A stretch of 64,000 nt of DNA, taken from NCBI RefSeq assembly GCF_000785535.1, contig NZ_CP007595.1:2440439-2504438 (forward strand), written 5' to 3'. This stretch comes from Arthrobacter sp. PAMC 25486 (lineage in GTDB: Bacteria; Actinomycetota; Actinomycetes; Actinomycetales; Micrococcaceae). A model generated the notes under the pieces. That model worked only from the letters and a program-made list of their open reading frames with translations, was not told the origin of the DNA and ran no database searches. A program made the position numbers and the translations under genes. Shown one piece after another: positions 26,801-35,219 of the stretch (its first letter is position 1; every line of letters begins with the position of its first letter).

Positions 26801-27222
26801 ACTGGTTCACGTTCTCGGCCTCCGAAAAATGGACGGAGACCGGTGAGGAGCATGAGCATTTCACCGATTCCGGCGGAAAGTCCGGCGGTCAAAAGGAAAA
26901 GCTGGCGTACACCATCCTTGCCGCGGCGCTGGCGTTCCAGTTCGGGATCGCGGCGGGCCCCGGCAACCAGCGTTCCTTCCGCTTCGTGGTCATTGATGAG
27001 GCGTTCGGGCGCGGCTCTGACGAGTCCGCCAAGTACGGTCTGGAACTGTTCAAGCGCCTGAAACTTCAGCTGCTGATCGTCACACCGCTGCAAAAAATCC
27101 ATGTCATCGAGCCCTTCGTAGCCAACGTCGGGTTTGTGGCCAATGAAACCGGCGCAGACTCCCAACTGCGCAACATGTCCATCCAGGAATACCGGGCCGA
27201 ACGGGACAAGCGTGGCCGCTAA
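23842..27222 (+). CDS. jetC: Wadjet SMC-like ATPase JetC
   Basis: A 1126-residue SMC/MukB-like ATPase that extrudes DNA loops in the Wadjet complex. The Walker A motif TGDIGSGKSTVVDAI lies near residues 53-67. Long coiled coils (about 250-480 and 640-900) flank a hinge near 480-620. The ABC signature SGGQKEKLAYTILAAAL and Walker B FVVIDEAFGRG are near the C-terminus. The ATG at 23842 overlaps the jetB stop; the frame extends further upstream but that part lies inside jetB. It overlaps jetD by 11 bases. All catalytic motifs are intact. Confidence 0.93.
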   Translation: MSTQAQAGLFSLDDLTIDDAGTRPGFRLQRLELLNWGTFNKNVRTFRLDGENSLLTGDIGSGKSTVVDAITTLLLPANRIEYNKAAGAQKKERSLMSYVRGFHKSARSGIGDASRPVALRGPGTFTVVLGVFHNATLDKTVTLAITLWATQEAGQPTRFYSIAEGDQSIKGDFSDFGADIAKLKRRLRNDGVAIFDVFEKYGAAFKRHFGIGSAQAMDLFHRTVSMKQVENITHFVRTNMLEEDDVETRIKNLLHHFDDLKKAHNAVLRAKDQIRMLEPVRDNAARHAALTVDYNSSHQQREQLSPWFTTRKLELSEAHLLELERAGAKVQAQQTSLTAELGTFSRELADLRDDIRSSGGGRIAAIEAELARMSIESGAQRERYTTYSEAATVLGLFEPEDQVVFDANAAALPGVEKHLVEANAELQDQRTALDRQRSEAAEQAGELQEELKSLLSRQNLLPSWLIALRQRLCTGTGIAESELPFAGELLKVRDSEAPWEGAAERTLHGFALSLLVTGAHYGAVSDWVDSNNLRARLVYLKVSDNPAPRTAAPGTLASKIGIKPGTPMREFLLEELGRRFDHQCCETMEEFRRYPKALTVNGQLKSGGGRHEKDDRKALTDRSTYVLGWDNHDKIARLRTALDHAEGQARTALDGLARIDTQLGNLGRQQRLIGTVTAVASFADLNWQSTARAMEGLKEEKSALESSSDILRELTRREAETAERVEAANDRLRTLMERIGANKKAIQDITEQIVDCRESLAETPMTDDAGLLAQLGKLTEAALESASLTYKTTAKMESKVRDRLTAAIDALNRQVIRASEATIKFMADFRNKYPAETTDLDASLEAADEFTKILTQLVENDLPRFAERFKESLTQNTIHEIVAFNAFLDARKQDIVSRIGEINESLARIEYNTGRHIQLEPQATSDPEVREFGTDLRACSEGSIGAQEQYSEQKFLQVEALVERFRGREGRTSLDERWTAKVTDVRNWFTFSASEKWTETGEEHEHFTDSGGKSGGQKEKLAYTILAAALAFQFGIAAGPGNQRSFRFVVIDEAFGRGSDESAKYGLELFKRLKLQLLIVTPLQKIHVIEPFVANVGFVANETGADSQLRNMSIQEYRAERDKRGR

Positions 27223-28393
27223 ACCGTCGGGGGCCGGCAAGGCGCCCGCCTGGACCACTCCCGCCGATGTGCGCACAGCGTCGCTGCGTGCTTGGAACAG
27301 TGGTGAGTTGCTGCGCGAGGCGGCCCTGCCCACGGGTCTGCATCCTCGCCGTCGTGCGTTGAAACACCCGAGTGCCACGCAACTGCGCACCGATTACGCC
27401 TTGGCCGCGGCATGGGCTGCCTCGTGGGTCCCGGCGCCGCAAGGCTGTTCCTTGGACCATGTCTCCGTGGGGGCCAGCACCATCGGCGCAAACACCCTGC
27501 CCGCCGCGGCAGTTTTTGCCTCGGCCAGTGATGAGATCTTGTTTCTGGGCCTGGGTCGCGAGTCCGCGAAGTTCACCGAACTCTCGCGCCGGGTGACAGA
27601 GCTCGACGCCGGATTGACGGCGTGGGCGATGCTGCGCCCGCTCGAGCTGCTCAAGTACGGCGAAGATGCCCTGACTGCTGCCCGGGTGGCACTCTGGTTC
27701 GCCGCCAACCCGGCGCCGGGGATTTACCTGCGCCAGTTGTCCCTGCCCGGCGTCCACACAAAGTTCGTGGAAAACCATCGCAGGCTCATCGACGGGATAC
27801 TGGCAGTGTTGGCCCCCGAGCGGCCCCTTGTGGGCAAGAACTACGCGCGCAGGCACGGCTTCCACGCCGCACCGGACAGGGTCCGGGTGCGATATTTGGA
27901 TTCCGCCCAGGCTCCGGTTCCGGGGATGGACGACGTCGAGATGACCGCCGCTGCCTTCGCCGCCCACCCCCTGGATGTTGACCGGATCATCACCACGGAA
28001 AACCTGATCAATTTCCTGGCACTGCCGCCGGCGCCGCGGACACTGGCCGTTTTTGGTGGCGGCTACGGTTTCGAAGGCATCCGGGATGCGGCCTGGCTGA
28101 AGGACGTCGAGGTGCTGTATTGGGGTGACATCGACACCCACGGCTTCCACATCCTGGACCAGCTGCGCTCCCACCACCCGCATGTCCACAGCATCCTGAT
28201 GGATGAGGAAACGCTGCTGGCGCACCGCGACTTCTGGGGCCGCGAAGCCTTACCCAGCCATGCAGTCCTGACACACCTGGACGCCTCCGAAAACACGCTG
28301 TACGAAGCACTCAAGGCCAGCACCCACCAGCCGCAGCTGCGCCTGGAACAGGAACTGCTGCGGTGGGATTGGGTGCTGGCCCGCCTGCCTTAG
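27212..28393 (+). CDS. jetD: Wadjet nuclease JetD (DUF3322/DUF2220, topoisomerase VI-like Toprim)
   Basis: A 393-residue protein with an N-terminal DUF3322 domain (about 20-190) and a C-terminal DUF2220 Toprim domain related to topoisomerase VI. The catalytic Glu is in ITTENLINFLALP, and the metal-binding motif is VLYWGDIDTHGFHILDQL. JetD cuts plasmid DNA once loop extrusion by JetABC stalls. The GTG at 27212 lies within the end of jetC and fits the family start. Its TAG overlaps the stop codon of the convergent phoX-like gene. The system looks complete and intact (jetABCD order, as in type I Wadjet). Confidence 0.9.
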   Translation: MAAKPSGAGKAPAWTTPADVRTASLRAWNSGELLREAALPTGLHPRRRALKHPSATQLRTDYALAAAWAASWVPAPQGCSLDHVSVGASTIGANTLPAAAVFASASDEILFLGLGRESAKFTELSRRVTELDAGLTAWAMLRPLELLKYGEDALTAARVALWFAANPAPGIYLRQLSLPGVHTKFVENHRRLIDGILAVLAPERPLVGKNYARRHGFHAAPDRVRVRYLDSAQAPVPGMDDVEMTAAAFAAHPLDVDRIITTENLINFLALPPAPRTLAVFGGGYGFEGIRDAAWLKDVEVLYWGDIDTHGFHILDQLRSHHPHVHSILMDEETLLAHRDFWGREALPSHAVLTHLDASENTLYEALKASTHQPQLRLEQELLRWDWVLARLP

Positions 28394-30444
28394 CCGGCGG
28401 CCGTCGGGAATACCTGGACCACCGTGGGACGGGGCGCACGCACTTGGCCGGGGGCCGGCGTCGCACCTTCAGCAACGAAGTCCGGGAAGAGCGACTCGTG
28501 CAAGCCGTAGCTACCATCCTCACCCGGGTGCTGAACAGCGACGTAGACCATTGATTCGGTGTCGTGGATGATGGGCCCGCACGTCTCGGCGTTGCGCGGC
28601 ACCGACAGGAACTGTTCCACGTTGCCGCGGTTGTCCCCCTCCAGACCAACCTTGAACAGACCGTCGTTGAGGCCAATGACCGACGGCGCCCCATCGGTGG
28701 AAATCCACAGATTGCCTGCGGAGTCGAAGGCCAGGTTGTCGGGGCAGGAGATCGGGCTGACCTGATCAACCGGGAATCCGCTGAAGTACGCCTCAGGGTT
28801 CTTGGCCGGATCCCCGCACAACATGAGCAGGTTCCAGTTGAACACCGTTGCCGTGGAGTCGTCGCCCTTCTCGGTGATTTCCACAATGTGCCCGTCACGG
28901 TTTTCGGTGCGCGGGTTGGCCTCATCGGCCTTGGCACCCTTGTCCACGCCACGCTTGGAGTTGTTGGTGCAGGCAACGTAGACCTTGCCCGTGGTCGGGT
29001 TCGGCTCCACATCCTCGCAGCGGTCCATCTTCGTGGCCCCCGCCTTATCCGCGGCGAGGCGGGTGTAAACCAAGACTTCGGGCACGCTCATGCCGTCGAT
29101 GACGCTCTTGCCGTTGACCACAAGCGGCAGCCACGCGCCTGTTCCATCAAAGGACCCGTCCGCCGGCACTGTGCCTGAGCCGTCAATCTCGGAGGCAGAG
29201 TTCCCCGTGAACTGGGCAACGTACAGGTCACCCTCGGACAGCAAGGTCATGTTGTGGGCCTTGTCGTCCTTCTTGTACTTGTTCTTCGAGACAAACTTGT
29301 ACAGGTAGTCGAAGCGCTCGTCATCGCCGGAGTAGGCCACAACCTTGCCGTTCTTGGCGATGATGACGTTGGCACCCTCGTGCTTGAAGCGACCCATGCC
29401 CGTGTGCTTTTTCGGCACCGAGTTCGGGTTTTCCGGGTCAACTTCCACGATGTATCCGAAACGGTTCGGCTCATTGCGGTAGTCCTCGCCGCGGGCGTCA
29501 AAGCGGGGGTCTTCCTTCTCCCAGCCCATCCCGGTTTCCTTGTCTTCCAGCCCGTAGCGGCGGTCTTCCACAGAGGTGCCAGCGGTGCGGAAGAAACCGT
29601 TGAAGTTTTCCTCACCGGAGAGGATGGTGCCCCAGGGGGTGGTGCCGCCGGCGCAGTTGCCCAAGGTACCCAAGACCATGCGGCCTTCTGTGTCATCCAC
29701 GGTCTTGACCAAATCTGAACCGGCCAGTGGGCCGGTGAGCTCAAACGTGGTGTCCATGGTCAGGCGCCTGTTCAGCTTGCCGCCGCGTACGTACTCCCAC
29801 GGTGTGCCGGCCTTGGCACGGGACAGCTCCACAACGCTCATGCCGACGGCGTTACGGAAGATGTTCCGTCGGAGCTTTTCCTCTGCCTCGTCGGCTGGGA
29901 CCGCCGGGAACATGATTTCCGGGTTGACGTATTCGTGGTTGCAGACCAACAGACCCTTTTTGCCGTCGGCCTGGCGCAGGATCTCGGTGTAGTCGTTGTT
30001 GTAGCCGAACTGTCCGGCCTGCGCCTCCGGCGTCTGCTGGGCAAAGTCGAAGTCCGGGGTGTCGGCAAACAAAGGGTCGCCCCAGCGGATGATCGGGGAC
30101 CATTTGTAGCCTTCGGGAACCACAAAGGTGTCCACGGCGGCGTCCACGGGCTTGATGGCGGTGAACTCCAACTTGCCGGAGGATGTGGGACCGGGGGTGC
30201 CGCCGTCGGGCGTGGTCTGACAGCCGGTCAGCACCACGGCCGCACTGAGTGCGCCGGCCAGCCCGAAGCCGAGCGCCGCACGGCGGGAGATCTCAGTGGA
30301 AACGATGTCCCGGAAATAGCTGTTGGAAGAGGTGTTGCAAACGGCTTTCGAGCAGGCGTTGTCACATTTAAGGGCGCAGGTAACGGCGCTGCGCTTGCCG
30401 CGTGTGTGGCCGAGCATGGGCAGAAACTTCTTCAAATCAGTCAA
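28390..30444 (-). CDS. PhoX family phosphatase (DUF839), Tat-exported lipoprotein
   Basis: A 684-residue protein with the PhoX/DUF839 layout. A Cys-rich N-terminal tract contains RSAVTCALKCDNACSKAVC. A twin-arginine signal (SRRAALGFGLAGALSAAVVL) ends in a lipobox LTGC, and the rest is a beta-propeller-like phosphatase domain (GGTTPWGTILSGEENFNG, WISTDG). PhoX enzymes are Ca/Fe-dependent alkaline phosphatases induced by phosphate limitation. I chose TTG 30444, which has AAGGAAG seven bases upstream. It is convergent with jetD (overlapping stops) and divergent from the DUF5129 gene. Confidence 0.88.
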   Translation of the reverse strand: MTDLKKFLPMLGHTRGKRSAVTCALKCDNACSKAVCNTSSNSYFRDIVSTEISRRAALGFGLAGALSAAVVLTGCQTTPDGGTPGPTSSGKLEFTAIKPVDAAVDTFVVPEGYKWSPIIRWGDPLFADTPDFDFAQQTPEAQAGQFGYNNDYTEILRQADGKKGLLVCNHEYVNPEIMFPAVPADEAEEKLRRNIFRNAVGMSVVELSRAKAGTPWEYVRGGKLNRRLTMDTTFELTGPLAGSDLVKTVDDTEGRMVLGTLGNCAGGTTPWGTILSGEENFNGFFRTAGTSVEDRRYGLEDKETGMGWEKEDPRFDARGEDYRNEPNRFGYIVEVDPENPNSVPKKHTGMGRFKHEGANVIIAKNGKVVAYSGDDERFDYLYKFVSKNKYKKDDKAHNMTLLSEGDLYVAQFTGNSASEIDGSGTVPADGSFDGTGAWLPLVVNGKSVIDGMSVPEVLVYTRLAADKAGATKMDRCEDVEPNPTTGKVYVACTNNSKRGVDKGAKADEANPRTENRDGHIVEITEKGDDSTATVFNWNLLMLCGDPAKNPEAYFSGFPVDQVSPISCPDNLAFDSAGNLWISTDGAPSVIGLNDGLFKVGLEGDNRGNVEQFLSVPRNAETCGPIIHDTESMVYVAVQHPGEDGSYGLHESLFPDFVAEGATPAPGQVRAPRPTVVQVFPTAAG

Positions 30445-30510
30445 GACAAATCTTCCTTTAGGAGTGCGATGACAGCCACAGTGGCAAAGGGCGGAGACCA
30501 AACGGGTAGG

Positions 30511-30532
30511 AAACGGTAAACGGAGAATGAAC
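30511..30532 (-). promoter_or_regulatory. Possible PHO box upstream of the PhoX gene
   Basis: On the minus strand, two 11-base units start GTTCA (30532-30522) and GTTTA (30521-30511). This is the spacing of the direct-repeat PHO boxes bound by actinobacterial PhoP. It lies about 67 bases before the PhoX start. Phosphate control fits the gene but is inferred from one degenerate repeat. Confidence 0.4.
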
Positions 30533-30613
30533 TGACGGCCAACCCTGTAGTCATGAGGATCTGCTATGCGTCCCCGTTTGCACTCGGCGGGTACTCAATG
30601 GTGGGCTGTACCC

Positions 30614-32062
30614 ATGAAGAAGACTCTGGCGATTCTTGCTCTGACGTTCATGACGATGCTGGGTATGGCCCCTGCAGCCACGGCGGCGGCCCCTCCAACG
30701 GACATCATCGTTGAGGACGCGGCAGGTGTGCTGTACCAGCCACAGCTGTTGGAAGCCCTCAAGGAAATCGACTTCTACGAACCCACCACGGTGGCCGTCG
30801 TGACCATCGACGGCGAACCCGACACCGACCAGCTCAACTCCGACGTGCTGGAGTTCGCCCGTGCACAGCACCCGGAGTGGCTCAGCTCGGACGAGCAGAA
30901 GTGGGCCGACGGGTTGTTCATCTTTGCCGTGGATCCCATTGCACGCAAGGTTGGCACGTACATGGGCGAGGACCGCAAAGTGTCGTTGTCGAAGCAGGCA
31001 GCCATCCAGGAATCCACCGGGGACCTCTTTCGCGAGGCGCAGTGGACCGAAGGCACCATCACCGGCATCAAGAAGGCGGCGAAGCTGATCAACCAGCCCT
31101 GGTACCGGTCTGCGGGATTCATCATCATCACCAGTGTCACCGGTGGCATTGCCGCCCTGGGTTTTGGCACCCGCGCCGTCATCCGGTCCAATAACCGCAA
31201 GAAGGCCGCCGGGCATCTCAAGCGCGGCGACGCAGGCTTTGCAAACGTCAGCCTGGACCTTCCCGTGACCGAGCTAAACGCAAAAACCATCCCGCAATCC
31301 TCCACCTACGGCTCACTGGTGCTGGAAAAATACCGCAACTTCAGCACGCTTTACAATGAGGCCAGTGGCTTAAACCAGCAGTGCCATGCCTTCAGCAAGA
31401 AGGAACTTTCCAAGGCGGGCAATGTGAAGGTCACGGCCCAGTACGCCGATCTGGCCGAAGAACTGGACCGCCTGGATGACGTCATCGCGGACACCAACAC
31501 CCTGCTGAACAAGTACTCGGGCTGGGGCGCCGCATGGGACAGGCAGACAGGATCGCTCACGGAAGACCTGGCCCGGCTGCCCGAGCTGCTGACCCAACGC
31601 GAAGCACAGGGCCAGCCCAGCACCGCAGCCCTGGCTGCCTTTCAAGCCCAACGTACGCAGGGACTCCAGCAATTGTCCGCCGACGTCCAAGCGGGCATCA
31701 TCACCCCGGATGTGGCCTTGGATGAGCTCCGGAATATTCAAGTGGAGCTGACAAACCTTCTGCAGCAGCATTCGGAGGCCATGATCGGCCTCTACGCCAA
31801 AACCAGCTCCGAGCGGACCTCCATGCAAAAAGCCATGGATCGCAGCCGCCGCGACAACATCGGCGCCCGCCCCGCGACCATCTTGGGCTCCGTCTCCAAC
31901 TGGTACATGTTTTACCCGGTGTATGCGTTCAGCACCGGGTACACCAGCGGCCAGTCCGCGGTGAACACCTCCCGCAGCAGCGCCAGTTCAGGCGGCAGCA
32001 GCACCGGATACGGTTCAAGTGGAGGCAGCTTCTCCGGCTCCGGCAGTTCTTCCAGTTTCTAG
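30614..32062 (+). CDS. DUF5129-type secreted/membrane protein with Gly/Ser tail
   Basis: A protein of about 482 residues. A signal peptide (KKTLAILALTFMTMLG, cleavage near ATAAA) precedes a TPM-like domain (about 30-150: DIIVEDAAGVLYQPQLLEAL, VAVVTIDGEP). A membrane helix follows at about residues 178-196, then a helical region (about 230-420) and a Ser/Gly-rich tail. TPM/DUF5129 proteins are envelope-linked; some related domains act in protease or photosystem quality control. ATG 30614 gives a normal signal peptide; ATG 30566 has a better ribosome binding site and would add 16 residues. Neighbours give no firm clue to function. Confidence 0.75.
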   Translation: MKKTLAILALTFMTMLGMAPAATAAAPPTDIIVEDAAGVLYQPQLLEALKEIDFYEPTTVAVVTIDGEPDTDQLNSDVLEFARAQHPEWLSSDEQKWADGLFIFAVDPIARKVGTYMGEDRKVSLSKQAAIQESTGDLFREAQWTEGTITGIKKAAKLINQPWYRSAGFIIITSVTGGIAALGFGTRAVIRSNNRKKAAGHLKRGDAGFANVSLDLPVTELNAKTIPQSSTYGSLVLEKYRNFSTLYNEASGLNQQCHAFSKKELSKAGNVKVTAQYADLAEELDRLDDVIADTNTLLNKYSGWGAAWDRQTGSLTEDLARLPELLTQREAQGQPSTAALAAFQAQRTQGLQQLSADVQAGIITPDVALDELRNIQVELTNLLQQHSEAMIGLYAKTSSERTSMQKAMDRSRRDNIGARPATILGSVSNWYMFYPVYAFSTGYTSGQSAVNTSRSSASSGGSSTGYGSSGGSFSGSGSSSSF

Positions 32063-32068
32063 TACGAC

Positions 32069-32082
32069 GCCGGGTCCCCGGC
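32069..32082 (+). terminator. GC-rich hairpin after the DUF5129 gene
   Basis: GCCGGG and CCCGGC pair around a TC loop, within TACGACGCCGGGTCCCCGGC. A nearly identical 20-mer follows recR (43883-43902), so this may be a reused terminator type. No U-run is seen here. Confidence 0.5.
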
Positions 32083-32154
32083 CTGGGTGCCCGGCCCGCC
32101 ATCGGTGGTGTGGGAGCGTCCTATCGGGTGCGGAGATCGCAACGTCACACCCTT

Positions 32155-33450
32155 TTATTCCTTGAGGTCCGCGGGGGAGGGAACAATGAGCTGCTCGGCT
32201 GAATCCTCAATGTACCGCTTGGCGTTGATCATGACGGCGCCTGTCATCATGACGGCCAGGCACACGCCGAGCATCGCGAAGGAGGCGGTCCAGGATCCGG
32301 TGGCGTCGTGGATGGTGCCAAAGAACAGCGGCGCAATGCCAGCCCCGGCGTAGCCCAGGCCCTGGCTGAATCCGGACAACACCGAGGAGCCGTGCGTGGT
32401 CCGCGAGCGCAGGTTCACCATGAGCAGGGCCGTGGCGAAGGTACCCTGTCCCAGGCCGGAGAACGTCACCCATAGCCAGGTCCCGTCCACCGGCGACAGG
32501 TAGAGGCCAAGGTGCCCGGCGGTCCAGAGCAGGGCAAAGAGAGTGATAGCCACAATCGGGTTTTTCATGCGCGGCACCCACAAGGGAACGAGCAGGCTGA
32601 CGGGCAGGCCGAGGATGGCGAAGTACGCCAGCGCCGTCCCGGCCGTTGCCGCGTCCAGACCCTGGCCTGAAAGGTACGGCGGCAGCCAGGTGAAGTACAC
32701 ATAGGTTTGGGCGGAGTTGCCGGCCAGGAAGATGGCCAGCCCCCAAGCCACTGGCGAGCGCCACGGCCGCAGCCTCGGCACCTCTGCCGCCCCGCCCGAC
32801 TGCCCCGCACCGAGGTGCGCTGCTTGGCCGGCGGCACCTGGGTGAGCTTGCCCGGCGTCGAACTTTTCCTTGCGGTCCCGCACAAATTGGGTGATCCACG
32901 GCAGCAGCACCAGAAAGCTGACCGACGCCCACAGACCGATGGAGACGCGCCAGCTGGCGGCCCCGGCAACCGGCACGGCCAGCTGCGGGCTGATCGCGGT
33001 GCCCACCGCCAGCAGCGTCACATAACCGGCCGTCACGATGCCCACGCGGTCCGGGAAGTACTTCTTCACCAGCGGCGGCAACACCACATTGCCGATGCCA
33101 TAGCCGGCCATGACCACCGCCGTCAGGGACAAAAACGGCCAGACTTCCCCTGTTGCGGCACGTCCCAGCTGCCCTGCGATGGCAAGCACGACGGCGGCAA
33201 CCAGCGCCCTTTCGAGGCCGAAGCGGCGAATCAGGACGGGAGTCAGGAGGCCGAAGATGGCAAACATCAGTGGCGGGAGCATCGCCAGCAGGCCGGTGGT
33301 TCCGGCGTCGAACCCCAGCTCGCCGCTCAGCTCGCCCAGCAGGGGCGGCACCACCGAAACGGCCGTGCGCAGGCTGAGCGCCATGACCATGATGCCCAGG
33401 AGCGCCCCGATGCGCCCGGTCCACGGCCGCTTCTCAATAAAATTCGTCAC
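32155..33450 (-). CDS. MFS transporter, CynX/NimT type
   Basis: A 431-residue transporter with about 12 predicted membrane helices. The N-terminal motif SLRTAVSVVPPLLGELSGEL is typical of the CynX/NimT branch, whose founding members handle cyanate or nitroimidazoles. A charged central loop (about 205-235) separates the two halves. GTG 33450 is the first good start, but the ribosome binding site is weak. Substrate is unknown and no cyanase is nearby. It is divergent from hipBA. Confidence 0.85.
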   Translation of the reverse strand: MTNFIEKRPWTGRIGALLGIMVMALSLRTAVSVVPPLLGELSGELGFDAGTTGLLAMLPPLMFAIFGLLTPVLIRRFGLERALVAAVVLAIAGQLGRAATGEVWPFLSLTAVVMAGYGIGNVVLPPLVKKYFPDRVGIVTAGYVTLLAVGTAISPQLAVPVAGAASWRVSIGLWASVSFLVLLPWITQFVRDRKEKFDAGQAHPGAAGQAAHLGAGQSGGAAEVPRLRPWRSPVAWGLAIFLAGNSAQTYVYFTWLPPYLSGQGLDAATAGTALAYFAILGLPVSLLVPLWVPRMKNPIVAITLFALLWTAGHLGLYLSPVDGTWLWVTFSGLGQGTFATALLMVNLRSRTTHGSSVLSGFSQGLGYAGAGIAPLFFGTIHDATGSWTASFAMLGVCLAVMMTGAVMINAKRYIEDSAEQLIVPSPADLKE

Positions 33451-33701
33451 CGCTCAACCCTAGCGACTCCCTGGCCACCCGGATTCCCGAAGGCGCAGGC
33501 GAACCGGAAAAGGAGCCATGGCTTCGGAATTGGCCTGTCCGGCAGCCCCGGCATTCTCGCTCGCCCGTCCTGCCCCTCGGCAGCGCCACGTCCCGAGCCT
33601 GCCTGCCCAAAGTTTTTCTGCAGGATCATGCTGAATTTGAGGGGGCAAGGCATAGGATGGGGCAAAGTGTGCACACCGGCGCCGGCGAAAGGCCAATCAT
33701 C

Positions 33702-33914
33702 ATGGACGTTCTCGAATTGGGTGCGGCCCTGCGCGCCAGGCGGCGCGCGCTGCACCTGACCCAGAACGAAACGGCAGACCTGGCCGACATTTCCACCCGT
33801 GTCCTCAGCGACCTGGAAAACGGGAGGGAAACGGTCCGCCTGGATATTCTCACCGCGGTTGCCACGGCCCTGGGCATGAGCCTGAGCCTGAGCTTGAAGG
33901 TGACGCAGCCATGA
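33702..33914 (+). CDS. HipB-like XRE antitoxin
   Basis: A 70-residue Cro/C1-type DNA-binding protein (ELGAALRARRRALHLTQNET, STRVLSDLENGRETVRLDIL), with a short hydrophobic tail (MSLSLSLKVTQ). It resembles HipB, which represses its own operon and neutralises HipA. ATG 33702 is preferred because HipB-type proteins start MDV-E-G; ATG 33657 also has a ribosome binding site and would add 15 residues. It overlaps hipA by four bases. Confidence 0.85.
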   Translation: MDVLELGAALRARRRALHLTQNETADLADISTRVLSDLENGRETVRLDILTAVATALGMSLSLSLKVTQP

Positions 33915-35173
33915 AGAATCTCGAGTATGCCAAGACTGTCACCGAGGCGGTCATCTACAAGAAGGGCCGGGCCGCGGCCACCCTCACCCGCCACCCCAGC
34001 ATGGGTGTGGTGTTCGCCTATCGGCCCGCCTACCTCAGCGACGGTGGACCGGCCATCGCCTCCACCCTCCCAGTCCTGGATGTCCCGGTCAGCCTGGGCC
34101 ACGGAAATGTTCCAGCCTTCTTTGCCGGCCTGCTGCCTGAGGGAGAGCGCCTGGCCAAACTGCGGTGGGCCGTCAAAACCACCATCACCGATGAGTTTTC
34201 GCTCCTGCTGGCCGCGGGCGAGAATCCCGTGGGCGACGTACAGATCGTCCCCGCAGGCCAGGCACCACAGGCCATTCCCCCGTTGTTGACGGTCACGAAG
34301 ACCATGCAAGACATCATCTTCGCCGACTTTGCCGCCGTCCCCGGCCCCGTCGACCTCAGCGCCCTGGCGGGCCTGCAAGACAAGGTCACCGCCTCCTACC
34401 GGCACGACAAAGACGCCACCCGCGCCTACCTGCTCAAGTTCAACGACGGCAGCCACGCCCGGCAGGTGGAAACGGAATTCCTGCTGCTGACCAAGGCCCG
34501 TGCCCTGGGCATCCCGGTTGCGGAGGCACGCCTGGTGCACGACGGCGTTGGCCAGGCCGCGCTGCTGGTCTCACGTTTTGACCGGTCCCCCAGTGGGCCG
34601 CTCGCGGTTGAGGATTGTGCGCAGCTGATGGGCCTGGTACCCAGCCGCAAATTCTCGGTGCCCAGTGAAGCGGTGGCCTCGGCAGCGATCAACATGTGTT
34701 CCTCCCAAGCCCTGGCGGCAAGAAACATCTTCCTGCAATTCCTCTTTGCCTGGCTCACGGGCAACGGCAATCTGCATGCGAAGAACATTTCGGTGCTCCA
34801 GCAGCCCAGTGGAGAGTGGCGGCTGGCCCCGGCCTACGACCTGCAATGCACCTTGGCAGCAGAAATTGAGCAGGGCTTCGCGGCTGGGGTGCCTGGCGGC
34901 ATCTTGACGGAGCTCATCGACGGTGACCCCTCCCGCGACCCTGGCATGGCACTGGCTGTCGGCGGCAGCGCTGGCAGCCGCACGGGGTTGAACCGCAAGG
35001 ACTGGCTGCGGTTTGGCCGATCCCTGCACATCCCGGAACGGCTCGTGGCCAAGTGCATCGACAAAGCGCTGGCCGCCGCCGTCCTAACCACGGCGGAACT
35101 GCCGTTTGAGCGGGACGTGAGCGCCGCCGTCGTACGCGTCTTGGGAATTCGGCGGGCAGCCATGGAACGCTAG
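33911..35173 (+). CDS. HipA-like kinase with catalytic Asp replaced by Asn
   Basis: A 420-residue HipA family Ser/Thr kinase. In the family it is a toxin that phosphorylates glutamyl-tRNA synthetase or other translation factors, causing persistence. The ATP-binding couplet region (LSALAGLQDKVTASY) and the metal site APAYDLQ are present. The catalytic loop D-x-H-x-K-N reads GNGNLHAKNISVL here, with Asn287 (AAT) where Asp is expected: one base change from GAT. HipA should then be unable to phosphorylate, unless the change is tolerated. Position is certain; loss of activity is inferred from family knowledge. Confidence 0.88.
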   Translation: MKNLEYAKTVTEAVIYKKGRAAATLTRHPSMGVVFAYRPAYLSDGGPAIASTLPVLDVPVSLGHGNVPAFFAGLLPEGERLAKLRWAVKTTITDEFSLLLAAGENPVGDVQIVPAGQAPQAIPPLLTVTKTMQDIIFADFAAVPGPVDLSALAGLQDKVTASYRHDKDATRAYLLKFNDGSHARQVETEFLLLTKARALGIPVAEARLVHDGVGQAALLVSRFDRSPSGPLAVEDCAQLMGLVPSRKFSVPSEAVASAAINMCSSQALAARNIFLQFLFAWLTGNGNLHAKNISVLQQPSGEWRLAPAYDLQCTLAAEIEQGFAAGVPGGILTELIDGDPSRDPGMALAVGGSAGSRTGLNRKDWLRFGRSLHIPERLVAKCIDKALAAAVLTTAELPFERDVSAAVVRVLGIRRAAMER

Positions 35174-35193
35174 GCACGGCAAATTATTTTTAC

Positions 35194-35217
35194 TGACGAA
35201 ATGACGCTAAAATGTCA
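35194..35217 (+). promoter_or_regulatory. Promoter/operator of the TetR gene, probably leaderless
   Basis: TGACG repeats at 35194 and 35202, and GTCA at 35214-35217 forms an inverted repeat with TGAC at 35202-35205. TAAAAT (35208-35213) is a good -10 box only six bases before the start ATG, so the transcript probably begins at or near the start codon. Confidence 0.5.
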
Positions 35218-35219
35218 CT

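Noticed and set aside
32207..33424. A 405-codon frame in another frame of the CynX-type gene
   Set aside because: It shadows the transporter gene and has a Gly/Arg/His-rich composition with no domain.
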